A stretch of DNA of 42,199 nucleotides from Verrucomicrobiota bacterium (lineage in GTDB: Bacteria > Verrucomicrobiota > Verrucomicrobiia > Limisphaerales > UBA8199). The translations under genes and the position numbers were made by a program. Positions 32,555 to 41,309 of the stretch are shown piece by piece (position 1 is the stretch's first letter; each line of letters opens with the position of its first letter). The notes under the pieces were generated by a model. It searched no databases. It saw only the letters and a program-made list of their open reading frames with translations, and was not told where the DNA came from. Location: contig JARKQH010000131.1 of NCBI GenBank assembly GCA_029974925.1, positions 1 to 42,199 of the forward strand, written 5' to 3'.

Positions 32555-33328
32555 TCAGCGGAGAAATTCCTTGTAAAAGGTGATGGCCGCCAGCAGGAAA
32601 CCGATGGCGGTGATGATTTGCCGGACGCGGGTCTGGGGGATGCGCTGGGAATAATGCGCGCCAAGGAAGTAGCCGCACAGCGCCCCCGCAGTCATCACGG
32701 CCGCCTGGGGCCAGGCGATGAGGCCGGAAATGACAAACCAAATCGCGGCCACCAGGTTGATCATTGAGCCCAGCATCGTTTTGAGGCTGTTCATCTCGTG
32801 GATGTTGTGCAGACCGATGAAGCCCAGCGAAGCCAGCATCAGGATGCCGATGCCGGCGCCAAAGTAGCCGCCATAAACGGCCACGGCGAGCTGGAACAGA
32901 ATGGCCGCCCAAACGGCATGAGGTTGGGCGGGGTTGGACGCCGGCTCGAGTTTGACTTGACGGCGGAGCAGGCCCTGCGCCAGGAAGATCACCGTTGCGA
33001 ACAGGATGAGGAACGGCACGAGGCGGGAAAAGGTCTGGTTGCTGGTGCAGGTGAGCAGCAGGGCGCCGAGGACGCCTCCCAGCAGGCTTACGGGCAGGAA
33101 GCGCCAGAGCCAGGTCTTGACCGCGGCCAGGTGGCGGCGGTAGCCGTAGATGCTGCCAGAGGTGCCGATGACCAGGGCCAGGGTGCTGGTGGCGTTGGCC
33201 GTGACCGGCGCGGTCCCGAAAAAGAGCAGGGCAGGGAAGGTGATCAGCGTGCCCCCGCCCGCCACCGCATTGATCGCGCCCCCGACAGCGGCCGATAACG
33301 CCAGCCCGATGATCTCCAACCAGGACAT
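32555..33328 (-). CDS. TauE/SafE-family sulfite exporter-like permease
   Basis: A 257-residue inner-membrane protein with about eight hydrophobic segments. The first repeat of the family is visible at residues 5-55 (IIGLALSAAVGGAINAVAGGG, then TLITFPALLFFG and ANATSTLALVIGT), and the second at about 140-190 (GGYFGAGIGILMLASLGFIG). Members export sulfite, sulfoacetate or other organosulfur anions, or are uncharacterised. No sulfur genes are adjacent. It lies nine bases beyond the stop of the GH106-like gene on the same strand, so the two could share a transcript. Confidence 0.9.
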   Translation of the reverse strand: MSWLEIIGLALSAAVGGAINAVAGGGTLITFPALLFFGTAPVTANATSTLALVIGTSGSIYGYRRHLAAVKTWLWRFLPVSLLGGVLGALLLTCTSNQTFSRLVPFLILFATVIFLAQGLLRRQVKLEPASNPAQPHAVWAAILFQLAVAVYGGYFGAGIGILMLASLGFIGLHNIHEMNSLKTMLGSMINLVAAIWFVISGLIAWPQAAVMTAGALCGYFLGAHYSQRIPQTRVRQIITAIGFLLAAITFYKEFLR

Positions 33329-33337
33329 GAGCCGGGT

Positions 33338-36300
33338 TCAGCGCTCCCGGCGGATTTCGCGGAGCACAAAGGGTTCGAACATCCCGTAGGCCACGGTGTG
33401 GTATTGCGCGCCCGGCGGCGGTCCATTATCGGGCCCTTTGTGAAACGCGTTCGGCCAGGCGGCGCCCAAGGCGGGGCTGCCGTGATGCGGCCCGAGCAAA
33501 TTCTTGAGGGTGCCAATGACGGTCACTTCGATTTCATTCGAGCCGCGCTTGATAAACCGCGTGGCGTCGCAAGTCCAGGGCGGCGCATCCACGTACCCCG
33601 CCAGTCTGCCGTTGACGGTGACCCGCGCCACCGCGCCGTGCCAATCGGGAAGGGCCACTTCGTAGCGGTCCGAACGCCGGGTGACGTTGAACCGCTGGGA
33701 ATAGGCAATGCCTCCGCTGTAGAACGGGTGGCCCTGAGCATTCCAGCCATCCCGCGAAAAGCCCATCCCGCTGCCGTCGGTGAGCCTCCGCGCGCTCCGA
33801 TGGCGGGAAGCCAGCTCGCTGGATGCCCCCGCCACGCTGACCGGCTCGACTCGCTCGCCGTCCCGGGCCAAGAACCGCACCTCGGCCAGCCCAACAAAGC
33901 CGTTGTCCGGCGGTTCGCCTTCCGCGGGGAAGACAGTGCCGTTGTGGTTTTCGAGAATGTCGAACCGAACGAAGCGAACCTTGGCATCAGGCAGTTCCAG
34001 GACCGTACCCCCTTCCTCGCCTCCGCCGGCCTTGGGGAGATTGAAAACGCCCAGGTCGAGGTTGAAGGCGCCGGCGGGGCCGTGGGTCCCCCCCGAGATG
34101 CGCAGTCGTTTGACGCCCCGGGAGGTGAGATTTTTGATATGACTTTCGTTGTAGTTATACACCTCGATTTTACCCAGCGCGATTTCACGGCCCAGGTCGA
34201 AGACCAGGAAAGGCGAGCGGTCGTCCGGGCGGTTGTCGCCGGCCGATTTTTCGAAGTTGATTCCGGCGCTGAGCCACATGGTGCCATCCGGATTGTTGGT
34301 GTGGGTGGGACGTTTGTCCCGCCGGCCCAGCTTGAGGGGCTGATCGGGGGCGACGACAAAGCCGCGGTCCGTGGGGCGGAGGGTGAAACTGCCCAGGAGG
34401 TAGGCGGGTTCCAGTTCATGGAACAAGCTGAACGGGCGGGCTTGCAACGTGACGCGGTTGATGCCGGTCCGGGCCAGGGAAGCTATCGGGAGGCGATGAA
34501 AAGCCTTGTCCAGCCACCAGTCCTTGGGATTGGGGGTCACGAGTTGGCCGTTGCAGGTGACGCGGTAAAGGTCCGCCCGCTCAATGACGATGGCCAGGTC
34601 ATTCGGCACGGGGCCTTCGACGGTGAACGTGTAGGTTGCCTCGAAACCACTGTCCGCGGGAAACTGCCGGCGAATCAATTCGTCTTTGAACTGCACCGCG
34701 CTGTCCCAGGGGTTTCGTTCCCAGCCGTTTTTCTTCCAGACGAACTGACCGGCCTGGTAACAATAGGTGTTGGTTTTGGTCTCACCACCCGCGGTGACAT
34801 CCACGTAGTCAATCGTCAGCATATTGGGGCCCAGGCGCCGGATTTTGGGAGGGCCATCAGCCGTGAGCACAGCCGGGGTTTCTCGAGCGAATTGGGCCGG
34901 ACCCGCTTTGGGGCTCAGCAACAGCAGCAGGCTGCCTGACGGGGGCAACTCGAACGCAGCCGTCAGGCCGGCTGCGTGGCGGGTGGCGGGATAGGGCAGA
35001 GTCTTTCCGGTGTAAAGGTCCCATTTTTCCGCGCGGCAAAGATGCGACTCGATCGTGCCACGGGAGGGATGCTCGAGGCTGGTATTGACGAGGAACAACA
35101 GCTCGCCATCGGGCAATTGACGGCGGTGATGGAAGAGGATCCCGCGGTCATTCGCGGCGCGGTGAATGCTGAAGCCTTCGGCTTGCTGGCGCTGCCGGAG
35201 GTCGGCGATGAGCTTGTCGCGCCAGGCGGAGAGCTGGGCCGGGTCCGGCGCCGCCGCCGGTCTTTGGGCGTCTGAAAGCAGGGCGCCATCCACGCGCGAA
35301 GGTTCCGGGCCCGCCGTGTACCGTTTGGTTGCGGTTCGCTCGAACAGCTCGCGGGTCTTCCGGTTGAGGTTTTCAGTATGGGGCGGCAGCACCACGGTAT
35401 GATATTCGCGCCGGCCCACCTTCAGGTGCGTGGCGACGGTCTTGCCATTCACCTGGATGGTCTGGCCGCCGGGCGCCCCGTGCGATGCGAGGATGTCCTC
35501 GCATCCGAGGTCGTATTCGATTTGAGCGGCTTCCAGGGCCATGAGGAGGTCGAAGAAAGCGCTGCCCAGCGCGTTCAACTGTTGGCTGTCCCCCTGGTAC
35601 ATCCAGGCGGTGGTGGTGGGCTCCAGCACCAGCACGCGGTTGATTTGCTGTCCCTGAGACAGCGCCGCGGACAGGCGGGCGAAATAGCGGGCGGAAACGT
35701 GATACGCCTCCCACCACGGATCGTGATAGGAAAAGGACTGGGGATGATCGCGCTTGCGGGCGCCGCGGAGCGTCAGGAAGGTCAGGTGCTGATTGAGGGT
35801 GTTGACGCCCAGAACCTCGAGCCAGTCGCCGATGCGTTTCATGTCCTCGAACCGCAGGTCCCACCCGGCGGCGCCGTAGATTTCGCAGAGCGTTCGGGGC
35901 CAGCCAACCTGGTTGGCCACGCTCGAGAGCTCCTTGACCATGCGGACGTTGCCGAATTGCGCGTGGGTGTGCTCGGCGTATTGGTTCATCAAGCAATCAA
36001 TTGCCGGGCGCTGGTGCCACGCGTACATCGCCATGTTGTCCGGCACGCCCCGGCAGTCCGGCCAGTCATGGTCCCAGTAGTGCCCGGTCCACTCGAGGCG
36101 GTTGGTCCGGCAGTACTCATAATTGGGCCGCGCCCAGCGTTCGACAAACAGCTCATGGAGAAGCTGGTAATAGTTGTGCCGGACCTTGCGCCAATCCCCC
36201 ACCGGGTGGGACAGACTGGGCAGGTGCGCCAGCAGGCTGTAGCCCCAGCGTCGCTCAAATGCCCGGGGCAAATCCTCCGTCCAAGGAAGCCCTTTGGCGG

Positions 36301-37045
36301 GGCGGATGTTGGGTTCGTCGGTGAAGACGCCGGGAACCCGCCGGCCGAACTCCTTCCCGAGCTGCCGCCGGTAGGGCTCCATCGTCACTTCGAGAAATTT
36401 CTCCGTGACGCCCGGTGTCAGCAGGTTCACGTAGCAACGATTCCCGTGCCAGGGCGAGTTTTCCGAGCGCACTTCGGCGGCCACCAGGTACTGCCCTTCC
36501 TCGAATGCGGCTCCAGAGCGGGCCTGCGCGGTCACGTTTTCATATTCCGCGCCGCTCAGACGAAACACGGCCACGAGGTCCGAGGACCACGCCGGCGGAG
36601 TTTTGACCTCGCGCAGGGCCAGGCCACGGCCCCGCGACTCGGGCATGGCGTCCGGCACCAACCCGCCCGCGAAGCCGGAGGGATAGGAGTTCTCGTCGTA
36701 GATCCACACCTTCATATCCAGCCGGGCAGCCTCCTGGAGCGCTACCTTCCAGAGCCGGAACCAATCCTCGCCCAGATAGGGGGTCATGAGTCCGGGCCGG
36801 GGGTGAACCCAAACCTGTTTGACGCCTTGGCGGGCCAGGTCGCGCAGGCTGTCCCGAAGCTGCTCCTCCGTCAGCCAGTCGTTCCACACCCAAAGCGGTC
36901 CGGTGCTGTATTCCGTCGGCGGGTCCCGAAACAAACGGCGGACCTTGGCCGAATCCGGCGGGCCGCCGGCCGCCATCCATGCCGCGGGAAAAAGCCAGAG
37001 AGACAGGGCCAGGAGCGCGATGCCGTTGCAGCCATGACGTTTCAT
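33338..37045 (-). CDS. Very large secreted GH106-like (alpha-L-rhamnosidase family) glycosidase
   Basis: A 1235-residue exported protein. I start it at the ATG at 37045 (MKRHGCNGIALLALSLWLFP), which gives a proper signal peptide. The open frame continues to 37267, but that part is Arg/Pro-rich and overlaps the divergent MarR gene. After the signal comes the GH106-type opening: GPLWVWNDWLTEEQLRDSL, WVHPRPGLMTPYLGEDWF and MKVWIYDENSYPSGFAGG, which form a TIM barrel (to about 600). Beta-sandwich domains follow, including a discoidin-like segment and a C-terminal galactose-binding-like domain (VNGRLAGYVDAPPW, NEIEVTVIGTLKNLLGPHHG). GH106 enzymes remove alpha-L-rhamnose from pectic and other polymers. 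I recognise the family by pattern and did not identify the catalytic Glu pair. Confidence 0.85.
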   Translation of the reverse strand: MKRHGCNGIALLALSLWLFPAAWMAAGGPPDSAKVRRLFRDPPTEYSTGPLWVWNDWLTEEQLRDSLRDLARQGVKQVWVHPRPGLMTPYLGEDWFRLWKVALQEAARLDMKVWIYDENSYPSGFAGGLVPDAMPESRGRGLALREVKTPPAWSSDLVAVFRLSGAEYENVTAQARSGAAFEEGQYLVAAEVRSENSPWHGNRCYVNLLTPGVTEKFLEVTMEPYRRQLGKEFGRRVPGVFTDEPNIRPAKGLPWTEDLPRAFERRWGYSLLAHLPSLSHPVGDWRKVRHNYYQLLHELFVERWARPNYEYCRTNRLEWTGHYWDHDWPDCRGVPDNMAMYAWHQRPAIDCLMNQYAEHTHAQFGNVRMVKELSSVANQVGWPRTLCEIYGAAGWDLRFEDMKRIGDWLEVLGVNTLNQHLTFLTLRGARKRDHPQSFSYHDPWWEAYHVSARYFARLSAALSQGQQINRVLVLEPTTTAWMYQGDSQQLNALGSAFFDLLMALEAAQIEYDLGCEDILASHGAPGGQTIQVNGKTVATHLKVGRREYHTVVLPPHTENLNRKTRELFERTATKRYTAGPEPSRVDGALLSDAQRPAAAPDPAQLSAWRDKLIADLRQRQQAEGFSIHRAANDRGILFHHRRQLPDGELLFLVNTSLEHPSRGTIESHLCRAEKWDLYTGKTLPYPATRHAAGLTAAFELPPSGSLLLLLSPKAGPAQFARETPAVLTADGPPKIRRLGPNMLTIDYVDVTAGGETKTNTYCYQAGQFVWKKNGWERNPWDSAVQFKDELIRRQFPADSGFEATYTFTVEGPVPNDLAIVIERADLYRVTCNGQLVTPNPKDWWLDKAFHRLPIASLARTGINRVTLQARPFSLFHELEPAYLLGSFTLRPTDRGFVVAPDQPLKLGRRDKRPTHTNNPDGTMWLSAGINFEKSAGDNRPDDRSPFLVFDLGREIALGKIEVYNYNESHIKNLTSRGVKRLRISGGTHGPAGAFNLDLGVFNLPKAGGGEEGGTVLELPDAKVRFVRFDILENHNGTVFPAEGEPPDNGFVGLAEVRFLARDGERVEPVSVAGASSELASRHRSARRLTDGSGMGFSRDGWNAQGHPFYSGGIAYSQRFNVTRRSDRYEVALPDWHGAVARVTVNGRLAGYVDAPPWTCDATRFIKRGSNEIEVTVIGTLKNLLGPHHGSPALGAAWPNAFHKGPDNGPPPGAQYHTVAYGMFEPFVLREIRRER

Positions 37046-37230
37046 AATGTGCCAGGTGCGCGCCATTCTGCGGCAGCCGGGAACCAAAGCAAGCACGGAC
37101 CTCGGCCAACGACCCCGGGCAGGCGTGGACACACCAAGAGGGGGGCGGCCGGTCCGGGCCGCCGAGGGGAACCCGGGGAGGGGGGACGGGGCCGGAACCC
37201 GGAGGGTTCGAAAATAACGCATTACAACAG

Positions 37231-37259
37231 TTGACACATAAACAATAATATAGTAAACA
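37231..37259 (+). promoter_or_regulatory. Promoter/operator region of the MarR gene
   Basis: A perfect TTGACA (37231-37236) and a weak -10 (TAAACA, 37254-37259) at 17 bases place the transcript start on the MarR ATG at 37266, which implies a leaderless mRNA. The region is AT-rich in a GC-rich neighbourhood. It contains a direct repeat TAAACA (37239-37244 and 37254-37259) and outer inverted arms GTTGACA (37230-37236) / TGACAAC (37267-37273) with one mismatch. These are candidate sites for autoregulation by MarR and for control of the divergent GH106-like gene. Confidence 0.35.
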
Positions 37260-37265
37260 GTATGC

Positions 37266-37733
37266 ATGACAACAGAGCCTGAGGCCGGGCGGCCGCGCTA
37301 TCGGACGCTGCTGGAGTTGCTCCGAACCGCGGATACCATTTGGGACGCCAGCCGTGTTTTCTTCGCGCGGTGGGACCTCAGCCCCAGCCAGTTCAACGTG
37401 TTGAACCTTCTGCATCTGAATCCCGAAGGGTTATCCCAGGCGGACTTGAGCCGTTTCCTGATCATGCACCGTTCGAATGTGACGGGCCTGGTGGACCGTT
37501 TGGAGCAGCGCGGTCTGGTGGCACGGCGGGATGTCGTTGGCGACCGGCGCGCCTACCGGGTCCGGCTGACCGCGGCGGGCGAGCGCCTGGTGCGGGAGAT
37601 TCTGCCGCGGTATTATCAAGGGGCGGAGCGGCTTTGGGGCCGGGTACCGGACCGGCGGCTGGCGGAGTTGCGGGAGTTGCTGCTGCTGGCCGCGGAAAAC
37701 GCTCGGCGGATTGCGTCGGAACTGCGACATTAA
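37266..37733 (+). CDS. MarR-family transcriptional regulator
   Basis: A 155-residue winged helix-turn-helix repressor. The DNA-binding domain spans about 38-105: LSPSQFNVLNLL, the recognition helix region LSRFLIMHRSNVTGLVDRL and the wing DVVGDRRAYRVRLTAAG with D93/R94. N- and C-terminal helices form the dimer. MarR proteins usually repress their own operon and release DNA on binding a small phenolic or lipophilic ligand. It is the first gene of a plus-strand run that continues with the MFS, Aas-like and hydrolase genes. It is divergent from the GH106-like gene across about 220 bases. No Shine-Dalgarno is seen before the ATG at 37266, fitting a leaderless transcript. Confidence 0.9.
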   Translation: MTTEPEAGRPRYRTLLELLRTADTIWDASRVFFARWDLSPSQFNVLNLLHLNPEGLSQADLSRFLIMHRSNVTGLVDRLEQRGLVARRDVVGDRRAYRVRLTAAGERLVREILPRYYQGAERLWGRVPDRRLAELRELLLLAAENARRIASELRH

Positions 37734-37752
37734 ACTTCAATTCACAACCATC

Positions 37753-39183
37753 ATGAACCCGGCCTCTTCCTCCCCCGGCGCGACCCCTGACGCCCCCCGT
37801 TCGTTTCCCGGGGCGCGGCCCGCGCTGGCACTGCTGCTGTTGATCAACCTCTTCAACTACATTGACCGGCAGGTCCTGGCGGCCGTGGTGGACCCGATCA
37901 AACAGTCGTTGTTCGGCGCCGGCGAAACGGCCGCCGGCACGCTTGGGGTGTTGCAGGAATGGTGCCGGTCCCATTTGGGCTTCAAGCCGGAGCTGGCCTT
38001 CATTGGCGTGCTGTCCATGGCGTTCATGGTGACCTACATGCTGGGCGCTCCCCTGTTTGGGCGGCTGGCCGAGCGACGGTCGCGCTGGGTGATCATCAGC
38101 ATCGGCGTGATGCTGTGGAGCCTGGCGAGCGGCGCCTCGGGCCTGGCCGCCACGTTCTTCGTGCTCCTGCTGACGCGATGCATGGTGGGAATTGGCGAGG
38201 CCGCCTACGGCCCGGTCGCGCCGGCGTTGATCTCCGATTACTATCCGGTCAAGGTGCGGGGACGGGTGCTGGCCTTGTTTTACATGGCCATCCCCGTCGG
38301 CAGCGCCCTGGGCTATGTTCTGGGCGGGGCGGTGTCCCGCTCGGGAATCGGCCATTGGGGGGCGCAGTGGCTGGGAATTCAGGCGGAGAGCTGGCGCTGG
38401 GCCTTCTACCTGGTGGTGGTGCCGGGCCTGATCCTGGGACTGTGGAGCTTGTTTATGCGCGAGCCGCCCCGGGGCCAGGCCGACCTCGCGCAACCGGGCG
38501 CCCCCCGCAAAGTGCATTGGCGGGATTACCGGATTCTGCTCCGCACCCCCTCCTATGTGTTGTGTACTCTGGGCATGACCGCCATGACTTTTGCCATCGG
38601 CGGGATTGCCTTCTGGATGCCGTATTATTTGAAGCATCGGCCGGGCGCCGAGGGGCCGGTCGAGGTGATTTTTGGAGCGATTACTTGTGTGGCGGGCCTG
38701 GTTGGAACTCTGGCGGGCGGCTGGCTGGGGGACAGGCTTCGCGCGCGGATTCCGGGTTCGTATTTTCTGGTTTCGGGGCTGGCGATGTTGGTGGGGTTTC
38801 CCTTCATGCTGGCCACGCTGCGGGCTCCGTTCCCTGCGATCTGGATCTTGATTTTCGTCACGTGCTTTTGCCTGTTCTTCAACACGGGTCCCGCCAACAC
38901 CATTCTGGCCAACGTGACGCATCCTTCGATGCGCAGCGCGGCGTTTGCCCTCAACATCTTCGTCATTCATGCGCTGGGCGACGTGATTTCGCCCGTGATT
39001 ATTGGCATCGTGAGCGACCGAACCTCCATGAACCATGCGTTTACCCTGGTCGGGGCGATGTTCGTGCTGGCGGGCATTCTCTGGCTCTGCGGCATGCGAT
39101 TTCTCCGGCGGGACACCGAACTGGCGACGACCCGGTTTGGCGTCCCGCAGCCGGCGCCGCCGGCCGCCGTTGAAAACCGATGA
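37753..39183 (+). CDS. Spinster-type MFS transporter, likely lysophospholipid transporter partner of Aas
   Basis: A 476-residue twelve-helix major-facilitator protein. I start it at the ATG at 37753 (MNPASSSPGATPDAP), 19 bases after the MarR stop. The open frame reaches 37711, overlapping marR. The sequence carries Spinster (SPNS) signatures: LINLFNYIDRQVLAAV in helix 1, GAPLFGRLAERRSRW in loop 2-3 and, in helices 4-5, MVGIGEAAYGPVAPALI, RVLALFYMAIPVGSALGY. Eukaryotic SPNS proteins move sphingosine-1-phosphate or lysophospholipids. The next gene, an Aas-type enzyme, starts inside its stop codon (ATGA). In E. coli, the MFS protein LplT flips lysophospholipids inward for Aas, so an analogous role is inferred here. 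Confidence 0.88.
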   Translation: MNPASSSPGATPDAPRSFPGARPALALLLLINLFNYIDRQVLAAVVDPIKQSLFGAGETAAGTLGVLQEWCRSHLGFKPELAFIGVLSMAFMVTYMLGAPLFGRLAERRSRWVIISIGVMLWSLASGASGLAATFFVLLLTRCMVGIGEAAYGPVAPALISDYYPVKVRGRVLALFYMAIPVGSALGYVLGGAVSRSGIGHWGAQWLGIQAESWRWAFYLVVVPGLILGLWSLFMREPPRGQADLAQPGAPRKVHWRDYRILLRTPSYVLCTLGMTAMTFAIGGIAFWMPYYLKHRPGAEGPVEVIFGAITCVAGLVGTLAGGWLGDRLRARIPGSYFLVSGLAMLVGFPFMLATLRAPFPAIWILIFVTCFCLFFNTGPANTILANVTHPSMRSAAFALNIFVIHALGDVISPVIIGIVSDRTSMNHAFTLVGAMFVLAGILWLCGMRFLRRDTELATTRFGVPQPAPPAAVENR

Positions 39184-41309
39184 AGACCCTTCTCCGATTC
39201 CTGTTGCGGCTCCTTTACGGATTTCGGGCCTACAATGAGCAGGTGGTCCGGACGCCCGGCCCGGTTCTGCTCCTGCCCAACCACGTTTCGTGGTGGGACT
39301 GGCTGTTGGTGGGGGTTTGCCTCGAGGACGACTGGCGATTCGTCACCTCCCGAACCACCGCGCAACTAAGCTGGTTTCACAAGCGAATCATGATCAACCG
39401 GCGGACGTTTCCGGTGGACGTCAATTCTCCCTACGCGGTGAAACACATCGCGGAGTATCTCCAACAGGGCGGCCGGCTGGTGTTGTTTCCCGAGGGGCGC
39501 ATCTCCCACACCGGCGCCTTGATGAAGTTGTTTGAGGGGACGGGCTTTCTGGTGGCCAAAACGCGGGCAAAAATCGTCACGGCCTACTTGCGCGGCGCGG
39601 CGCGGCTGCCATACTCGCGCAACCCGAACCGCAAGCAATGGTTCCCGCGAATCAGCGTCCATTTCAGTCCCATCCAAACCCCGCCGCAGTTGGATCACTT
39701 AAGCGCGGCGGCCGCGCGCTTGCGGCTCACCAACTGGCTCCGCGACCGCCTCATCCGCCAGCAGTTCGAGGTGGAAATGGAGTTTGGCCGGGCAACCGTT
39801 CCGGATGCGCTGCTCGACGCCGCACGGCGCCACGCGGGGAAGGTCATTCTCCAGGACGCCACCTATCAAAAGCTGACTTACCGTCGTTGGTTTGCGGCGG
39901 CGACGGTGCTGGCGGGGAAATGGAACCGTCTTGAAACCGGCGGCGCGCAGCGGGTGGGGGTGCTTTTGCCCAACGTCAACGCCCTGCCCGTCACTCTGGT
40001 GAGCCTTTGGGCTGCGGGCAAAGTGCCGGCGGTCCTGAACTACACAACCGGGATTGCCAGCCTGCTGGCGTGCGCGCGCGTCGCCGCCCTGACCCACGTG
40101 GTCACGTCCCGGACTTTCCTCACGCGCGCGAAGCTGGACTTGTCGGCGTTTGAGCAGGCTGGCATCGAACTGCTTTTCCTGGAGGATCTCCGGGCCGGCG
40201 TGGGGGCCTGGCAGAGGGTGGGCGCCCTGCTGCGGCAGTTTCCCCGCCTTCGCCTGCCGCGCGCCCCGCGTCCACCATCAGGTTCCGACCCGGCAATCAT
40301 CCTCTTTACCAGCGGGTCCGAAGGCGAGCCCAAGGCCGTTGAACTGACCCACCGGAATTTGCTGGCCAACATCCGGCAAATGGATTCGATCATTGACGTG
40401 ATGGAGACCGACCGGTTCTTCAACGCCCTGCCGCTGTTTCACAGTTTCGGGCTGACGGTGGGTCTGCTGCTGCCGCTCGTTCGCGGCGTGTTTGTTTTTG
40501 TTTACCTCTCGCCGCTGCATTACCGCCTGGTGCCGGCTGCTTTCTACGACCTGAACTGCACAGTGTTCTTCGGCACCAACACCTTCCTCAACGGTTATGC
40601 GCGGCGGGCCAGTCCCTACGATTTCCGCACCGCGCGATACCTTTTTGCCGGCGCCGAAAAGCTTCAGGACGCGACCGTGACGACCTGGATGCAGAAATTC
40701 GGCGTGCGCATTCTCGAGGGATATGGCGCGACCGAATGCAGTCCGTGCATCAGTGCCAACACGCCGATGCGGCCGCGGCCGGGCTCCGCGGGCGAACTTT
40801 TGCCGGGCATCGAATACCGCCTCGAACCCGTCGAGGGAGTGCCCGAGGGCGGCCGGCTTTTTGTCCGGGGCCCGAATGTCATGCGCGGGTATCTCAACCC
40901 GGAAGCGAACGCCAAATTCCAGTCACTGGGGGGGTGGTACGACACGGGGGACATGGTCAAGGTGGATGAGGACGGCTATTTATACATCCTCGGCCGCTTG
41001 AAGCGGTTTGCCAAGGTCAGCGGCGAGATGGTCAGCCTTACGGCGGTGGAGGAGGCGCTCGCCGGGGCCTTTCCCCAGTACGGCCTGAAGTGCGCGGTTG
41101 CCGTGGTCGCCAAACCGGACGAGGCCAAGGGCGAAAAGCTGATTGCTGTGACCAACGAACCCCGGCTCACGCTTGACGCGTTGCGGGAGGTGATTCGCGC
41201 CCGGGGATTCAGCAACCTGGCCGTGCCGCGTGAACTGAAGGTGATTCGCGAGATTCCCCGCCTCGGCACCGGCAAGATCAACCACCGCGAGTTGCAGCGA
41301 CTCGTGTGA
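39180..41309 (+). CDS. Aas-type acyltransferase / acyl-ACP synthetase fusion
   Basis: A 709-residue protein with the same layout and nearly the same length as E. coli Aas (719). Residues 20-195 are a PlsC-type acyltransferase with the NHxxxxD motif (N34-H35...D40, PNHVSWWDWL) and LFPEGRIS (102-109). Residues about 205-709 are an AMP-binding acyl synthetase: P-loop LFTSGSEGEPKAVELTH, GYGATECSP (514-522), WYDTGD and the C-terminal catalytic Lys (K699 in GTGKINHREL). In E. coli, Aas activates fatty acids on ACP and re-acylates lysophosphatidylethanolamine at the inner membrane. The gene overlaps the MFS stop by four bases and is followed by an overlapping hydrolase, so the three genes are translationally coupled. 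Domains are firm; substrate use is inferred. Confidence 0.93.
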   Translation: MKTLLRFLLRLLYGFRAYNEQVVRTPGPVLLLPNHVSWWDWLLVGVCLEDDWRFVTSRTTAQLSWFHKRIMINRRTFPVDVNSPYAVKHIAEYLQQGGRLVLFPEGRISHTGALMKLFEGTGFLVAKTRAKIVTAYLRGAARLPYSRNPNRKQWFPRISVHFSPIQTPPQLDHLSAAAARLRLTNWLRDRLIRQQFEVEMEFGRATVPDALLDAARRHAGKVILQDATYQKLTYRRWFAAATVLAGKWNRLETGGAQRVGVLLPNVNALPVTLVSLWAAGKVPAVLNYTTGIASLLACARVAALTHVVTSRTFLTRAKLDLSAFEQAGIELLFLEDLRAGVGAWQRVGALLRQFPRLRLPRAPRPPSGSDPAIILFTSGSEGEPKAVELTHRNLLANIRQMDSIIDVMETDRFFNALPLFHSFGLTVGLLLPLVRGVFVFVYLSPLHYRLVPAAFYDLNCTVFFGTNTFLNGYARRASPYDFRTARYLFAGAEKLQDATVTTWMQKFGVRILEGYGATECSPCISANTPMRPRPGSAGELLPGIEYRLEPVEGVPEGGRLFVRGPNVMRGYLNPEANAKFQSLGGWYDTGDMVKVDEDGYLYILGRLKRFAKVSGEMVSLTAVEEALAGAFPQYGLKCAVAVVAKPDEAKGEKLIAVTNEPRLTLDALREVIRARGFSNLAVPRELKVIREIPRLGTGKINHRELQRLV

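Noticed and set aside
33398-37234. Two long plus-strand open frames (513 and 618 codons) antisense to the GH106-like gene
   Set aside because: The minus-strand gene has family motifs and a signal peptide. The opposite frames are compositional shadows.
37462-39036. Minus-strand open frame (524 codons) over the marR and MFS genes
   Set aside because: It is Gln/His/Arg-rich and antisense to a twelve-helix transporter. This is a shadow.
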